A stretch of DNA of 64,000 nt from Asticcacaulis sp. SL142 (GTDB lineage Bacteria > Pseudomonadota > Alphaproteobacteria > Caulobacterales > Caulobacteraceae): positions 868,001-932,000 of the forward strand of contig NZ_CP113061.1 in assembly GCF_026625745.1 (NCBI RefSeq), in the 5' to 3' direction. Positions 1-9,278 of the stretch are shown one piece after another; position 1 is the first letter of the stretch, and each line of letters opens with the position of its first letter. Position numbers and translations under genes: made by a program. The notes under the pieces are model-generated. The model had not been told where the DNA came from. It did no database searches and saw only the letters and a program-made list of their open reading frames with translations.

Positions 1-88
1 TATGGGCGAACTGTTCAAGGTGCTGGGTTTAAGCTTTTCCAAAGACCTTAACCTGCCCGCGCTTGAAACGCCCTTACTGAAAGCCTAG
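1..88 (+). CDS. C-terminal end of a probable MidA-like class I SAM-dependent methyltransferase (partial)
   Basis: Only the last 28 or so codons are inside the window; the reading frame closes with TAG ten bases before the next gene. The visible tail begins MGELFKVLGLS, which resembles the carboxyl end of the MidA/NDUFAF7 family of SAM-dependent methyltransferases. In many alphaproteobacteria such a gene sits just upstream of pgeF, as here. The assignment rests on this short tail and on the neighbour, so it is tentative. Confidence 0.5.
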   Translation, partial: MGELFKVLGLSFSKDLNLPALETPLLKA

Positions 89-97
89 ACTGATCCC

Positions 98-886
98 ATG
101 ATCTCCACGCTTCCGCCCCGCATCCTGCATCCGTTATTGGATTTGCCTAATATCCAGCATGGCTTTTTCACCCGTCTGGGCGGGGTGTCAAAAGCACCGT
201 ATGACAGCCTCAACATAGGGCTGGGCTCAAAAGATGATCAGGATGACGTGAGTGAAAACCGCCGTCGTGTCGCCGCCAGTTTCGACCGCGACGACAGCCA
301 CCTCCTGACCTGCTATCAGGTGCACTCGGCTATCGCTTTGACGGTAAACATGCCGCTTGCTCTTGATGCCCGCCCCGAAGCGGACGGACTAGTCACCGGT
401 AAGGCCGGACTGGTATTGGGAGCGTTGTCGGCGGATTGCGCGCCGCTATTATTTGCCGACCCGATCAACCGGGTGGTCGCTTCGGCCCATGCCGGCTGGA
501 AAGGCGCGCTCGGCGGCATTATCGAGGCCACGCTCACCGCTATGCTGGCAGAAGGCGCTGATCTGCGTCACATCCGCTGCGTGGTCGGCCCATGTATTCA
601 GCAGGCCTCCTATGAAGTCAGCGCCGATTATGAAGCCACCTTTGCTCAAACCGATCCCGACAGTCCGGCCTTTTTCATTCCGGGTCACAGCCCTGATAAA
701 CGCTTTTTCGATTTGCCCGGTTACTGCCTGATGCGGCTTAAGAGTGCTGGCGTCACCATGACGGCCTCAACCGGCCATGATACCTGCGCGCAAGGGGAAT
801 TGTTCTTTTCCAACCGTCGCGCCTTTAAAACTGGAAAAAGCGACTATGGGCGGTTGATTTCAGCCATTATGCTAAGGCCGGAATAG
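98..886 (+). CDS. pgeF: PgeF/YfiH multicopper-oxidase-like domain protein (peptidoglycan editing factor)
   Basis: This 262-residue protein is a full-length member of the YfiH/PgeF (DUF152, Cu-oxidase_4) family. The bacterial proteins remove misincorporated serine-containing muropeptide precursors, and related enzymes act as purine nucleoside phosphorylase/adenosine deaminase. Visible family motifs are HGFFTRLGGVS near residues 21-31, the Zn-ligand His76 in QVHS, Cys114 in SADCAP and His131 in AHAGWKG, plus VGPCIQ near 163-168. All three metal-binding residues are present. It starts only nine bases after the preceding stop codon, so it is probably co-transcribed with the upstream methyltransferase-like gene. 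The ATG lacks a strong Shine-Dalgarno sequence. Confidence 0.9.
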   Translation: MISTLPPRILHPLLDLPNIQHGFFTRLGGVSKAPYDSLNIGLGSKDDQDDVSENRRRVAASFDRDDSHLLTCYQVHSAIALTVNMPLALDARPEADGLVTGKAGLVLGALSADCAPLLFADPINRVVASAHAGWKGALGGIIEATLTAMLAEGADLRHIRCVVGPCIQQASYEVSADYEATFAQTDPDSPAFFIPGHSPDKRFFDLPGYCLMRLKSAGVTMTASTGHDTCAQGELFFSNRRAFKTGKSDYGRLISAIMLRPE

Positions 887-891
887 TCTGA

Positions 892-916
892 AACGGCGCA
901 ACCCTGCCACGCCGTT
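892..916 (+). terminator. Weak hairpin downstream of pgeF
   Basis: A 7-bp perfect stem (AACGGCG / CGCCGTT) with an 11-base loop lies just after the pgeF stop. There is no uridine run, so it is at best a weak or factor-assisted terminator. Confidence 0.3.
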
Positions 917-1037
917 CATAAATTTACATATTTACGACGAATCTCCTTGTCCCTGTGGTTTCTCCTGCTAAAAGCCGCATAAATTCCTGTGCCTTAAGCG
1001 CACATCCTTCGGTTTGCTCCAACCCAGGCCTAAAGAC

Positions 1038-1973
1038 ATGAAACTCCTCTCCGCCAATTCCAACCGCAGCCTTGCCCAGAATATCGGCACCTATCTCGAC
1101 ATGCCGCTGACCAAGGCGCGGGTCCAACGGTTTGCGGACAACGAAATCTTCGTCACCATCGACGAAAACGTGCGCGGCGAAGACGTCTTTGTCATTCAGT
1201 CGACCAGCTTTCCGGCCAATGACAACCTGATGGAGCTTCTGATCTGCATCGATGCGCTTACCCGCGCCTCGGCCAAGCGGATCACGGCGGTCATTCCTTA
1301 CTTTGGTTACGCCCGTCAGGATCGCAAAGTCGGCGGCCGCACCCCGATTTCAGCCAAGTTGGTCGCAAACCTGATCACCCGCGCCGGAGCCCACCGGGTT
1401 TTGACAATGGACCTACACGCCGGTCAGATTCAGGGCTTTTTCGACATCCCGACCGATAACCTTGTGGCCATCCCGTTCATGGCCCGCGACATCAAGGATC
1501 AATACAGCAACGCGGCTGACATTATGATTGTCTCGCCTGACGTTGGCGGCGTGGTGCGCGCCCGCGCTCTGGCTGACCGTCTGGGCGGTGATCTGGCCAT
1601 CGTTGATAAGCGCCGTCCGCGCGCCGGTGAATCCGAAGTCATGAACATCATCGGTGAAGTCGAAGGCCGCGACTGTATCCTGTTCGACGATATCGTTGAC
1701 TCCGGCGGCACGCTGGTAAACGCCGCCAAAGCTCTGGTCGAACAAGGCGCCAAATCGGTGTCAGCCTATATCAGCCACGGTGTCCTATCGGGCGAAGCGC
1801 TCAACCGCGTCGATAAATCGGTCCTCAAAGAACTGGTGATAACCGACTCTATCGAAGTCCCCGAAGTTATCCGCAATCACCCGAAAATCCGCATCGTCGG
1901 CGTGGCCCCGCTGATCGGCGAAGCCATCCGCCGCATAGCCAACGAAGAATCTGTCTCGAAACTGTTCGACTGA
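1038..1973 (+). CDS. prs: Ribose-phosphate pyrophosphokinase
   Basis: PRPP synthetase makes phosphoribosyl pyrophosphate from ribose 5-phosphate and ATP, feeding purine, pyrimidine, histidine and tryptophan synthesis. The 311-residue protein has the usual length. Motifs seen are the ATP-binding segment [11 protein letters not shown] (87-97), catalytic His127 in MDLHAGQ, the flexible loop DKRRPR beginning at 190 and the PRPP-binding loop DDIVDSGGT (217-225). I chose the ATG that gives [12 protein letters not shown] because this matches the family amino terminus; an in-frame start eight codons upstream would add unconserved residues. The product should link functionally to apt (10.2 kb) and rpiA (37.7 kb) in this window. 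Confidence 0.96.
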   Translation: MKLLSANSNRSLAQNIGTYLDMPLTKARVQRFADNEIFVTIDENVRGEDVFVIQSTSFPANDNLMELLICIDALTRASAKRITAVIPYFGYARQDRKVGGRTPISAKLVANLITRAGAHRVLTMDLHAGQIQGFFDIPTDNLVAIPFMARDIKDQYSNAADIMIVSPDVGGVVRARALADRLGGDLAIVDKRRPRAGESEVMNIIGEVEGRDCILFDDIVDSGGTLVNAAKALVEQGAKSVSAYISHGVLSGEALNRVDKSVLKELVITDSIEVPEVIRNHPKIRIVGVAPLIGEAIRRIANEESVSKLFD

Positions 1974-2191
1974 TTTTCAACGGTTCGGATAGTTCCGAAA
2001 TCACAATTCTCCCCCGCCTTGCAATGGGCCATAATTTCGGCGCTTTTTTTGCCTGATGTAATAAATCGGCAAGGAAATAGGCTATACAGTCGCGGAAAAT
2101 TGCGCACAGTGAACGCCCAGACAGGCGACCTGCAGTCATAGCGGCATGTGCGCATACCCACCGCGCCTGAGAGTATTTAAGGGGAGTTGTT

Positions 2192-3409
2192 ATGAAGACG
2201 GTTGTTTATAAAGGCGTATTGGTATCGATGTTCGCTCTGGCTCTGGCCAGTTGCGCCACGGAAGCCCCGCCACCACCTCCGCCCCCGCCGCCAGCTCCGG
2301 CCGGTCCGCCGGTTGCTTTGTCTCCGGTCGTGTCGGACGCCGCCTCCGTCTATTTAGAATATGTGAAAACCGCGCGCGAAATGACCCCTGATTTCGCCAC
2401 TGCCGACGTTATTCAGACCAAGCTTCAGCAAGGTGCCGCCTATGAGCCCAAGCAATTGGCTCGCGGGGCGGTTGCCTATGCCGCCATCGTGGCCATGCAG
2501 GAACCCAGTTTCCGCTCGGAGCTGCGCGCCTATGCCGCCAATCCTGAAAGCCGCGCGCAACTGATAAACAATATAATGTCAAACCCGGCGGCAGCGGCCA
2601 ATATTCCGGGCGCCAATATCGCGGCCCGCCGGGTGATCCTGGCTCTGTCCAGCCACGGCGAAAGCGTCTATAAGGCCGGTGCGCGCGTCAAGCAGGCGGC
2701 CTATGACATCCAGAAACAGCAATGGTCGCGCGAGTTCATCAAGACCCGTGACGTGCGCCTGTCACAAGCCAAGATCAATTCCACAACCGCCCATCCGGTC
2801 GCTGCCGATCAATCGAACCAACTTCTGGTCGCGGCACTGACCGGTCAAGGCATGGTAACCCAAGCCACGTCGGCGGCCTATTCCACCGATCAGGCCGCTA
2901 CTATTGCCGCGACCTCAACGGGACAGCAAGACCCGATCGTCGCGCAAAAACTGACGACATCCGATCTTCAACCGGGCGTCACCCTGCCCGCGAACATGTT
3001 TGACGCCCCCTATACGGCCACCGTCAACCGCGGACTGGCAATCGCCGCTCTGGCTATTCTGGGCGAAGGCGCCGGTGCCAATGAGGCCAATATCTCCATG
3101 CTGCTCGATGAACGTGATGGCCCGACCTGCCTGAACATGGCCAAGCTCAACCTTTATCAGTGCCTCGCCGTTGCCAAGCCACACTTTGAAGATGTCTTCT
3201 GCATTGGTCAGCACATCCTTATGGATACCGGCCAATGCATCGGTCAGGTGTCGTCCAATGCGCTTGATCTGGCGCCAAAGCGCACTGTTGAGTTCAATGC
3301 TGATGGCACTGAAAAGCTGAAATACGTCAACGCCAAGCCCTATATAAAGCCGGCTCCGGCCAAGAAGGCTCCGGCTAAAAAGACAGCCACGAAAAAGAAG
3401 ACGTCCTGA
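2192..3409 (+). CDS. Proline-rich lipoprotein of unknown function
   Basis: A 405-residue predicted lipoprotein. The signal peptide is short and hydrophobic and ends in a clear lipobox, LALASC, with Cys21 as the lipidation site. A run of prolines and alanines (about residues 26-41) follows as a tether, then a largely alpha-helical, alanine/glutamine-rich body with two cysteine pairs late in the protein (CLNMAKLNLYQC and CIGQHILMDTGQC), and finally a lysine/alanine/proline-rich basic tail (about 385-405). I recognise no enzymatic domain. The basic tail could contact anionic polymer or peptidoglycan, but that is inference. Translation starts after a good AAGGGGAG ribosome binding site, and a strong terminator follows the stop codon, so this is probably a single-gene transcript. 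Confidence 0.8.
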   Translation: MKTVVYKGVLVSMFALALASCATEAPPPPPPPPPAPAGPPVALSPVVSDAASVYLEYVKTAREMTPDFATADVIQTKLQQGAAYEPKQLARGAVAYAAIVAMQEPSFRSELRAYAANPESRAQLINNIMSNPAAAANIPGANIAARRVILALSSHGESVYKAGARVKQAAYDIQKQQWSREFIKTRDVRLSQAKINSTTAHPVAADQSNQLLVAALTGQGMVTQATSAAYSTDQAATIAATSTGQQDPIVAQKLTTSDLQPGVTLPANMFDAPYTATVNRGLAIAALAILGEGAGANEANISMLLDERDGPTCLNMAKLNLYQCLAVAKPHFEDVFCIGQHILMDTGQCIGQVSSNALDLAPKRTVEFNADGTEKLKYVNAKPYIKPAPAKKAPAKKTATKKKTS

Positions 3410-3436
3410 TCGATTCTTATCCGTCGAATTCAATTC

Positions 3437-3473
3437 GGGCCTGAAGTGCATTTGATGTTTTTCAGGCCCTTTT
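3437..3473 (+). terminator. Rho-independent terminator after the lipoprotein gene
   Basis: A perfect 9-bp stem GGGCCTGAA / TTCAGGCCC with a 15-base loop is followed by TTTT. It lies 28 bases after the lipoprotein stop and separates it from rplY. Confidence 0.85.
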
Positions 3474-3651
3474 GCTATATACGTGCCTTAAAAAGCCGTC
3501 ATATGACGCCGAAAATTGCATTTTTTGCCCGGCTTGACGGTTGCGTATTCAGGACAATGCGTGTATCAACCGGCCTCTTTGGAATTTCGGGTATTCACCC
3601 ACGCCGCAGGCTTACGCTGTGTACGGCGCATTTTGTTTGAGGAAGTGGCTT

Positions 3652-4245
3652 ATGGCCGAGATCGTTTTAGACGTTGAAGTTCGTGAGCGCACCGGCACCG
3701 GTGGCGCCCGTGCTGCCCGCAATGCCGGTAAGCTGCCTGGCGTTCTTTATGGTGGTGACAAGGCCCCTGTGCCGATCGCCGTCAGCCTGAATGAGTTCCG
3801 TAAGGCGCTTTATACCGGCAAGCTGGCGGGTCACCTTGTCACGCTTAAGCATGGCACTGAGACCCAAAAAGTTATCGCCAAGGCGATCGACTTCCATCCG
3901 GTCACCGACGTTCCGGTACACTTCGACCTTTACCGCGTCGATGAGCACCAAAAGATCAAGATCAACGTCGTGGCTCACTTTATCAACCACGAACTGTCGC
4001 CCGGCCTGAAAAAGGGCGGTACGCTCAACGTCGTGCGTCACGAAGTTGAACTGTGGGCCCCGGCTGACCACATCCCAGAAGATCTGGTTTTCGACCTGAC
4101 CGGCCTTGAAATCGGCGACACTGTCCGCGTTTCGGCTGTGAAGCTGCCCGAAGGTGTTTCCCCGACCGTTGACCGCGATTTCGTGATCGCGACGGTTGCT
4201 GCAACTGGCGGCATGGGTGCAGACGAAGCGACCACCGAAGCTTAA
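3652..4245 (+). CDS. rplY: 50S ribosomal protein L25/general stress protein Ctc
   Basis: This 197-residue protein is the long (Ctc-type) form of ribosomal protein L25, with an N-terminal 5S rRNA-binding L25 beta-barrel (roughly 1-95) and a C-terminal TL5 domain. The conserved segment RNAGKLPGVLYGG is visible near residues 22-34. I placed the start at the ATG giving MAEIVLDVEV because a GAGGAAG ribosome binding site sits six bases upstream; a longer in-frame extension of 37 codons is open but lacks family sequence. The gene is flanked by a terminator on each side, so it is probably transcribed alone. Confidence 0.95.
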   Translation: MAEIVLDVEVRERTGTGGARAARNAGKLPGVLYGGDKAPVPIAVSLNEFRKALYTGKLAGHLVTLKHGTETQKVIAKAIDFHPVTDVPVHFDLYRVDEHQKIKINVVAHFINHELSPGLKKGGTLNVVRHEVELWAPADHIPEDLVFDLTGLEIGDTVRVSAVKLPEGVSPTVDRDFVIATVAATGGMGADEATTEA

Positions 4246-4276
4246 AGTTTTCCGACTTTAGCATTGAAATTGATTG

Positions 4277-4312
4277 AGGCCTTGTTCTAGCTTAAGAACA
4301 AGGCCTTATTCT
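4277..4312 (+). terminator. Strong hairpin terminator between rplY and pth
   Basis: A perfect 12-bp stem (AGGCCTTGTTCT / AGAACAAGGCCT, loop AGCTTA) is followed by a T-rich stretch. It ends only a few bases before the pth ribosome binding site, so pth is reached by read-through or by a promoter that overlaps the terminator. Confidence 0.85.
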
Positions 4313-4325
4313 TTGGGAGATGTAC

Positions 4326-4964
4326 GTGTTCCTGCTGGTCGGCCTCGGCAATCCGGGCGATAAATACGAAAAAAACCGCCATAATATCGGCTTCATGTTT
4401 ATCGACGCCTTGGTCGATAACGGCGGGTTTGGCCTTGCGAAAAAGCGCTTTCAATCGCTGTCCAGCGAAGGGCAGGTTGAGACCGCAGCCGGTCTCAAAA
4501 AAGTCCTGTGCCTTAAGCCGCAGACCTATATGAACCTGTCCGGCAATGCCGTGCTGGAAGCCGCCTCGTTTTATAAGATCAAGCCTGAGCATATTATCGT
4601 GTTTCACGATGAATTGGATCTGGCACCCGGACGGTTCCGCATGAAACTGGGCGGCGGCCATGCCGGTCACAATGGCCTGCGCTCGATCATGGGACATCTG
4701 GGACCCAATTTTGTGCGCGCCCGCATGGGTATCGGCCATCCCGGCGACAAGTCTATGGTTCATAACTGGGTGCTGTCCGATTTCGGCAAATCGGATATGG
4801 CGTGGGTTGATGATCTCAACCGCGCCTGCGTCAAGTCCCTGCCGCTATTACTTGGCGACGCCCACGGCAAGCCCGATAATGACCGCTACCAGAATGAAGT
4901 CATGCGACTGGCGCCTGCGCCTAAGTTCAGCCCGCGTCAGGTCGGCGCGGCCGGGGTGGAATAA
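4326..4964 (+). CDS. pth: Peptidyl-tRNA hydrolase
   Basis: Pth cleaves the ester bond of peptidyl-tRNA released prematurely from ribosomes. The protein carries the family signature LLVGLGNPG at its very start, the catalytic His19 in NRHNIGF, and FHDELDLAPG with the conserved Asp. I prefer the GTG that yields MFLLVGLGNPG (212 residues) over an ATG two codons upstream: the GGGAG ribosome binding site touches that ATG directly but is spaced six bases from the GTG. Pairing with rplY is common in bacteria, since both serve translation. The C-terminal tail after about residue 190 is unconserved. Confidence 0.94.
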   Translation: MFLLVGLGNPGDKYEKNRHNIGFMFIDALVDNGGFGLAKKRFQSLSSEGQVETAAGLKKVLCLKPQTYMNLSGNAVLEAASFYKIKPEHIIVFHDELDLAPGRFRMKLGGGHAGHNGLRSIMGHLGPNFVRARMGIGHPGDKSMVHNWVLSDFGKSDMAWVDDLNRACVKSLPLLLGDAHGKPDNDRYQNEVMRLAPAPKFSPRQVGAAGVE

Positions 4965-4970
4965 ACGCCC

Positions 4971-6239
4971 ATGAAGATTGTCCTGGCCACTCACGGAAGC
5001 TTGGGCGATCTTCACCCGTTTATGGCGCTTGGGCTGGCGCTGAAAGCGCAGGGCGCGGAGGTCGTGCTGGCCTCACATCCCGACTACCAGCAAAAAGTCG
5101 AAGCGGCAGGCCTTACCTTTTTCGATTATGGTGCCAGTCGCGAAACCTATACCCGCGACCTGCGCATGGCCCCCGAAGCCATCATCCACCGCCTGACCCG
5201 CGACCACGGCTTTATGATCAAACGCCTGATTGCGCCCTACCTTGAAGCGTCAGTGGACGCCCTAAAACCGCTCGTGGCCGACGCCGATGCGGTGGTTGGT
5301 TCCTCCTTTGCTTATGGCGCACATATACCGGCGCAACTGGCGCGCAAACCGTTTACGGTCATCGCCTTGCAGCCTACGGTTATGATGTCAGTTTATGACC
5401 CGCCTAAGGTCAAAAAAGCTCCGTTCATCTTCAATCCCACCCAAGCCTGGCAACGCCATTACAACCGCCTGATCATTCGTGCGGGCGAAGCCTTTATGGC
5501 CTCCACGCAATCCAGCATCCAGCGCATCTATAAAAAATTCGGTCTGGAACCCCACATAAGTCTGGGCGGCATATTATCGGATCACCAGACTCTGGCGCTT
5601 TATGATCCTCTGTTTGGACAGATCGAGCCTGATTTTCCGCCCAATACCCAAATCTGCGGGTTTCCATTTTACGACAGCGAAGATGGCCATGAGCCGCAAT
5701 TGTCGCCTGAATTAACACGTTTTTTAAGCAGCGGCCCTGCCCCGCTCGTCTTTGGCTTGGGCAGCGCGGTCGTCACGGGCGGCGGAGCGTTTTACCGAAC
5801 CGCCATAGAGGTCACGCGCCACCTTAATGCCCGCGCCGTGCTGCTGGTCGGTGCGGACAGCCCGCTCCTTGCCGAAGATCACGGCCCGGACATACTGGCC
5901 ATATCTTACGCACCGCACTCCCTGCTGTTCCCGCGCTGCCGCGCCATTATCCACCACGGTGGCATAGGCTCCACCGCTCAGGCCCTGCGTTCTGGCCGGG
6001 CGCAACTGGTGGTGCCCGTGTTTGCCGATCAGTTCGACAATGCCCGCCGCGTCACGCGTCTGGGCGCAGGCAAACACCTCGATTACGATCAGTGGACGAT
6101 GCATAAGGCTCTCACAGCCCTCACGCCCGTACTGGATGACCCCGACATCACCATCCATGCCCAGGAAGTAAGGCTATCCTTATCCCGCCACGATGGTGCT
6201 GCCACGGCAGCCGCCCTCATCCTAACGCCTACCCATTGA
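4971..6239 (+). CDS. UGT/MGT-type glycosyltransferase (GT1/GT28-like)
   Basis: A 422-residue GT-B fold glycosyltransferase similar to rhamnosyltransferase, sterol glucosyltransferase and macrolide (CIII-like) glycosyltransferases. The N-terminal half shows the acceptor-domain glycine loop THGSLGDLHPF (residues 7-17). The C-terminal donor domain carries the typical HHGGIGSTAQAL sugar-nucleotide motif followed by PVFADQFDNA. It has no signal peptide or membrane segment, so it probably works at the cytoplasmic side on a nucleotide sugar and a lipid or natural-product acceptor; the substrate cannot be read from sequence. It starts six bases after pth and probably shares its transcript. Its 3' end overlaps the converging protease-like gene by 11 bases. 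Confidence 0.85.
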   Translation: MKIVLATHGSLGDLHPFMALGLALKAQGAEVVLASHPDYQQKVEAAGLTFFDYGASRETYTRDLRMAPEAIIHRLTRDHGFMIKRLIAPYLEASVDALKPLVADADAVVGSSFAYGAHIPAQLARKPFTVIALQPTVMMSVYDPPKVKKAPFIFNPTQAWQRHYNRLIIRAGEAFMASTQSSIQRIYKKFGLEPHISLGGILSDHQTLALYDPLFGQIEPDFPPNTQICGFPFYDSEDGHEPQLSPELTRFLSSGPAPLVFGLGSAVVTGGGAFYRTAIEVTRHLNARAVLLVGADSPLLAEDHGPDILAISYAPHSLLFPRCRAIIHHGGIGSTAQALRSGRAQLVVPVFADQFDNARRVTRLGAGKHLDYDQWTMHKALTALTPVLDDPDITIHAQEVRLSLSRHDGAATAAALILTPTH

Positions 6240-7974
6240 AATACTTGTTCGCTTTAAACCAGACATTTCCGTCACGATCATAAAGGCTGTTGAACCGCCG
6301 CAGCAGCCCCATGCCCATGACCGCATCGGCCCCTGCCATATCCAGGTCATCGCTAAGTGACGGGTCCGAAAAGGTCACCGGACAGGGATCAATCCGGTAT
6401 GATCCCAGATCAAAACCACTTACGCCTGTAAAGCGGGTCTTCACAAAATGCTGCGGGTCGCTATAGGCCAGACGATCCTCGGCCTTGGGAAAGGCATCCC
6501 AAAGATTACGCGCCCGTACCGTTTGCGACGGCAACCATAGGCCATAGGCCGTGCCGGTCTGCATCAGGCATTGTGTATCCTTGCCCATCAGCTTTGCCGC
6601 CACAATCAACCGCCCGTCAGACGCCTTTGTCACGGCCAGACGCTCAAAACCGCCCGTATCGACATCACCGCTCTTAAAGAAGACCAGACTGTTAGTGGCG
6701 AAATCCAGCAAGGACGGGTAAAGCCTCAGAAAATCCAGCCCCAGCACAGCTCCATTCTTGGGGTTATGGGCCACCTTAAAGCGCAGCGCCTCCAGTGACA
6801 TGCCGTGAATGGAAAGCGGAGCCCCCTGATAATAGCCACCCGTCGCCGACAGACCAAGCCGCGCCGCCAATGCCTCACCGATTGAACTCTCAGCACCAGT
6901 ATCCAGTCTGGCGATTGCCGGCAGCCCGCCCTTACCCGTCAGCCGAAACAATATCTGGCGGCTGCTGGTGTAGTCAAAACCCAGCACGGGTTTATCTGCT
7001 GATGATTCAGGCCGAACCTCAGAAGCCCCGGCCAAACGCGTCGGCGGCGCCATAGCCATCAGATTCTGATTACGCTTGATATAAACCGCCTTCTGCGGCG
7101 TGAACGCCACCGTGAAGGCTCTAAGGAATGGCGCACCCACAAGGCCGTGAAAGTGGTCTTTGGATTGAATAGTGTCCTTTTCAGCGGGATCGACCAAGGC
7201 GGCGGCCACGTCCGGCACCCAGATCCCACCAATCTGCACATCCTTGATACTGACCAGCCGCCCCTTGAGTTTGCGGCCATTGGCGCCGGTCATCTCAGCC
7301 TCACGATAAACCGGATACTTATCCCACAGCTTATGCCGCCTGACGACATCGCCAAACACCATTATAGGGCCCGTCGCCCCCGTATCCAGCGCAAGATTCA
7401 GCGCCGCGTCCGGCAGTTTGATCTGCACATAGACCTTTTCTACGCCCCCCTGATATTCGGACCTGTAGATGCCGTTCAGTTTTCCGAACCCCGTCAGGTC
7501 CATAGGCGCGCCGACATAGTAGCGAATTTCTCTGGCTTCATAGTCAAGCTGGCAAGGTAACTGGGTCAGTATATTGGCCGACAGCAGGCCGTCATATTCG
7601 CGCTCTGTGAAGGCATCCGATCCGGCAAACCGCCAGTTTTCCACACGCAACGTCCCCCCAAGGACAATTTCCCCCGCCGCATAGGCCTTGTGGATATCCG
7701 TTCCCTTGATGCTGCCCGTTGCCGCCTTGCCATCCACACGCAGGCCCAACTGCCGCGCCAGATCCTCACGGATCATGCTGACCGATGCCCCCGTATCGAG
7801 CATGAACGTAAAGGGCCCCTGACTATTGATCTTGAGTTGCACCAAAGGCAGCCCGCCTTTGGATAGGGTAATGGGTACCCGAACTACCTGCCCGTCTGCG
7901 GCATGGACACCGCCCGCAACACCCACACCCGCAGTCGCCGTGGCGCCCGCCATAAACTGACGTTTCGTGATCAT
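6229..7974 (-). CDS. Exported retropepsin-like aspartyl protease family protein with three DTGA motifs
   Basis: A 581-residue protein with an N-terminal export signal (TKRQFMAGA followed by a hydrophobic alanine-rich segment ending near AHA/AADG), which resembles a twin-arginine signal with KR in place of RR. The body contains retropepsin-like repeats: LDTGA centred on Asp60, LDTGA on Asp197 and LDTGA on Asp358. A fourth, degenerate copy reads MQTGT at 471-475, with Gln in place of the catalytic Asp. Two tandem pairs are therefore likely, one with both aspartates and one with only one. Family relatives are periplasmic aspartyl proteases or clan AA binding proteins; the substrate is unknown. 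The gene is convergent with the glycosyltransferase gene. Confidence 0.82.
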   Translation of the reverse strand: MITKRQFMAGATATAGVGVAGGVHAADGQVVRVPITLSKGGLPLVQLKINSQGPFTFMLDTGASVSMIREDLARQLGLRVDGKAATGSIKGTDIHKAYAAGEIVLGGTLRVENWRFAGSDAFTEREYDGLLSANILTQLPCQLDYEAREIRYYVGAPMDLTGFGKLNGIYRSEYQGGVEKVYVQIKLPDAALNLALDTGATGPIMVFGDVVRRHKLWDKYPVYREAEMTGANGRKLKGRLVSIKDVQIGGIWVPDVAAALVDPAEKDTIQSKDHFHGLVGAPFLRAFTVAFTPQKAVYIKRNQNLMAMAPPTRLAGASEVRPESSADKPVLGFDYTSSRQILFRLTGKGGLPAIARLDTGAESSIGEALAARLGLSATGGYYQGAPLSIHGMSLEALRFKVAHNPKNGAVLGLDFLRLYPSLLDFATNSLVFFKSGDVDTGGFERLAVTKASDGRLIVAAKLMGKDTQCLMQTGTAYGLWLPSQTVRARNLWDAFPKAEDRLAYSDPQHFVKTRFTGVSGFDLGSYRIDPCPVTFSDPSLSDDLDMAGADAVMGMGLLRRFNSLYDRDGNVWFKANKYFNG

Positions 7975-8153
7975 AATTCCCCCTGCCGATCATTTTCGAT
8001 CCTTTACCACTGGCTACCACACCCTTTTTGCGGCGTCACATGGATTTTGCAACTTCGCGCCCCATAAGATGCGGGCACTTTAAATCTGGCCTTAGCCGTG
8101 GTTCCATGATAGCGGAACGGCCAATTTACAGTTTCCCATAGTCACGGATTCCC

Positions 8154-9266
8154 ATGGCCCTCAAAGTCGCTATCGTCGGTTTGCCCAATGTCGGCAAATC
8201 CACCCTGTTCAACGCCCTGACCCAGACCGCCTCGGCGCAGGCCGCCAACTATCCGTTCTGCACCATTGAGCCCAATACCGGCGATGTCGCCGTGCCTGAA
8301 CCGCGTCTTGAGGTGCTGGCCAAGATCATGGGCTCCAAGGAAATCATTCCGGCGCGCATCAATTTTGTCGATATCGCTGGCCTCGTGCGCGGTGCCTCAA
8401 AAGGCGAAGGCCTCGGCAACCAGTTCCTGGCCAATATCCGCGACTGTGACGCGATTGCCTTCGTGGCGCGCTGCTTTGTTGATACCGACATCACCCATGT
8501 CGAAGGCCGCATTGATCCGATCAGCGATCTGGAAATTATCGAAACCGAACTGATGCTGGCTGATCTGGAAAGCCTGGAAAAGCGCCTGCCGAACCTTGAG
8601 AAACGCGCCAAAACCGGCGGTGATAAGGACGCGGCCATCACGGTGGGCCTGATTAATGCCGCGCTGGCTGAACTGCGTGATGGCCGTCCTGCCCGCATCG
8701 CCTACGAAAAAGGCAAGGTTTCCAAGGACGACCAAAAAGCTTGGGACATGCTGCAACTGCTGACCTCAAAGCCTGCGCTTTATGTCTGTAATGTCGATGA
8801 AGGCTCCGCCGATAAGGGCAACGACCTGTCCGAGCAAGTAGCCACCCGCGCCAAGGCCGACCATGCCAAATCAGTCGTGATTTCAGCCCAGATCGAGTCG
8901 GAAATCGCCCTGCTCGATGCCGAAGAACGCGCTGAGTTTCTTGAAACCCTGGGCCTCGAAGAACCGGGCCTGAACCGCCTGATTCGTGAAGCCTATACCC
9001 TTCTTGGGCTGCAATCCTATTTCACGGTCGGCCCCAAGGAAGCCCGCGCCTGGACCATCCATGTTGGGGATACTGCCCCGCAAGCCGCCGGTGTCATCCA
9101 CACCGACTTCGAGAAGGGCTTCATCCGCGCTGAAACCATGGCCTTTGACGACTATGTCAAGTTTAACGGCGAAGCCGGCTGCAAGGAAAACGGCAAGTTT
9201 CGCCAGGAAGGCAAGGAATACCTTGTCAAGGACGGCGATATCCTGAACTTCCGGTTCAACGTGTAA
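8154..9266 (+). CDS. ychF: Redox-regulated ATPase YchF (Obg-like)
   Basis: This 370-residue protein is a typical YchF/OLA1 family P-loop NTPase that binds ribosomes and hydrolyses ATP in preference to GTP. Visible features are the P-loop GLPNVGKST (residues 9-17), FVDIAGLVRGASKGEGLGN as the switch region, CNVDE in the position of the usual NKxD motif (which explains the relaxed nucleotide specificity), and a C-terminal TGS domain ending KDGDILNFRFNV. Length and ends are canonical. It is transcribed divergently from the aspartyl protease-like gene across about 180 bases. Confidence 0.96.
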   Translation: MALKVAIVGLPNVGKSTLFNALTQTASAQAANYPFCTIEPNTGDVAVPEPRLEVLAKIMGSKEIIPARINFVDIAGLVRGASKGEGLGNQFLANIRDCDAIAFVARCFVDTDITHVEGRIDPISDLEIIETELMLADLESLEKRLPNLEKRAKTGGDKDAAITVGLINAALAELRDGRPARIAYEKGKVSKDDQKAWDMLQLLTSKPALYVCNVDEGSADKGNDLSEQVATRAKADHAKSVVISAQIESEIALLDAEERAEFLETLGLEEPGLNRLIREAYTLLGLQSYFTVGPKEARAWTIHVGDTAPQAAGVIHTDFEKGFIRAETMAFDDYVKFNGEAGCKENGKFRQEGKEYLVKDGDILNFRFNV

Positions 9267-9278
9267 CCCCCTCTCCCG

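Noticed and set aside
3534-3562. Sigma-70 promoter of rplY (TTGACG with a downstream -10)
   Set aside because: The -35 is plausible, but no -10-like hexamer is found 16-18 bases downstream.
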